A DNA stretch of 64,000 nucleotides, taken from Streptomyces sp. HNM0574 (GTDB lineage Bacteria > Actinomycetota > Actinomycetes > Streptomycetales > Streptomycetaceae). The translations under genes and the position numbers were made by a program. The DNA lies in assembly GCF_012726235.1 (NCBI RefSeq), contig NZ_JAASAH010000001.1, forward strand, positions 62,001-126,000, given 5' to 3'. Shown in pieces: positions 63,732-64,000 of the stretch (position 1 is its first letter; the number at the start of each line of letters is the position of its first letter). The notes below the pieces were generated by a model, which worked only from the letters and a program-made list of their open reading frames with translations, ran no database searches and was not told where the DNA came from.

Positions 63732-64000
63732 GTGAGCGACCAGCTCGACCAGCTGAAGGCCGAACTCCTCGAACACGCGCTGGAGGCAGCCCGCCGCGCC
63801 GGCGAGCTCCTCCGGGACGGCCGCCCCGCCGACCTGGGGGTGGCGGCGACCAAGTCCAGCGCGGTCGACGTCGTGACGGAGATGGACCTGGCCTCCGAGA
63901 AACTGATCACCGGCTACCTCGCCGAACACCGGCCCGACGACGGCCTGCTGGGCGAGGAGGGCGCGGCCACCACCGGCAGCAGCGGCGTCCGCTGGGTCGT
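63732..64000 (+). CDS. Inositol monophosphatase family protein (3' truncated)
   Basis: GTG at 63732 is preceded by AAGGAG (63722-63727). The first 89 residues are visible and the frame runs off the window end. The N terminus SDQLDQLKAELLEHALEAARRAGELLRDG leads to VAATKSSAVDVVTEMDLASEKLI, with the conserved T-x-D metal motif of the family, and LGEEGAATTG, which contains the GEE motif. It should hydrolyse inositol-1-phosphate or a similar sugar phosphate. Confidence 0.85.
   Translation, partial: MSDQLDQLKAELLEHALEAARRAGELLRDGRPADLGVAATKSSAVDVVTEMDLASEKLITGYLAEHRPDDGLLGEEGAATTGSSGVRWV

Overview
This 64-kb window is chromosomal DNA from a Streptomyces or very close relative. The sequence is very GC-rich, GTG and TTG starts are common, and it carries developmental and core genes typical of the genus: whiH, hrdB, sepH, parE/parC, lexA, nrdR-nrdJ and a SlPatA-type acetyltransferase. 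From memory, the gene order lexA-nrdR-nrdJ ... rnhB ... recQ ... whiH-hrdB ... parE ... parC ... ptsH ... sepH ... hemH matches the conserved core around SCO58xx of S. coelicolor. I see no IS element, prophage, CRISPR array, tRNA or rRNA. All genes look intact apart from the two cut by the window edges.

Layout: (1) 1-4580, an NRPS-independent siderophore operon: a synthetase truncated at its 5' end, a hydroxamate-type acetyltransferase, and a DesD-like synthetase. (2) 4640-11711, DNA repair and dNTP supply: DinG-type helicase, LexA, NrdR and the B12-dependent reductase NrdJ, with an imperfect SOS box and tandem NrdR-like boxes between lexA and nrdR. (3) 11939-17611, small housekeeping genes: an SDR-like protein, a YdbC-like protein, a histidine phosphatase, an ADP-ribosylglycohydrolase, RNase HII and two hypothetical proteins. 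(4) 17837-24712, a RecQ helicase fused to a phosphoribosyltransferase-like tail, two consensus DnaA boxes, a DUF4192 protein, a glucosidase-like protein containing a TTA (bldA) codon, and an NrtR-like NUDIX regulator with an apparent leaderless, self-overlapping operator-promoter. (5) 24828-30552, a one-piece ABC transporter, the sporulation regulator WhiH and the principal sigma factor HrdB. (6) 30765-48710, a secreted S1 protease, a DUF7455 protein, topoisomerase IV ParE and ParC, an acetate-type symporter with DUF485 partner facing an orphan DcuS-like kinase, a Suc/Fer-like protein, a CobW-like GTPase, a paired M16 peptidase, an M23 peptidase behind a c-di-AMP (ydaO) riboswitch, and HPr. 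(7) 48923-64000, Pat acetyltransferase, DUF5998, a phosphodiesterase-like protein, thymidine kinase, a VOC protein, rhodanese, SepH, a membrane protein, a sugar-lactone oxidase overlapping an MFS gene, ferrochelatase, and the start of an inositol monophosphatase.

Two themes recur. Many gene ends carry long, near-perfect GC hairpins, several shared by convergent genes. Several genes have a TANNNT hexamer 6-7 nt before the start codon, the layout of leaderless mRNAs. I found no clearly undescribed multi-gene system. The most unusual points are the leaderless operator of the NUDIX regulator, the bldA codon in the glucosidase-like gene, the 15-bp repeat structure between whiH and hrdB, and the RecQ-phosphoribosyltransferase fusion beside paired DnaA boxes.
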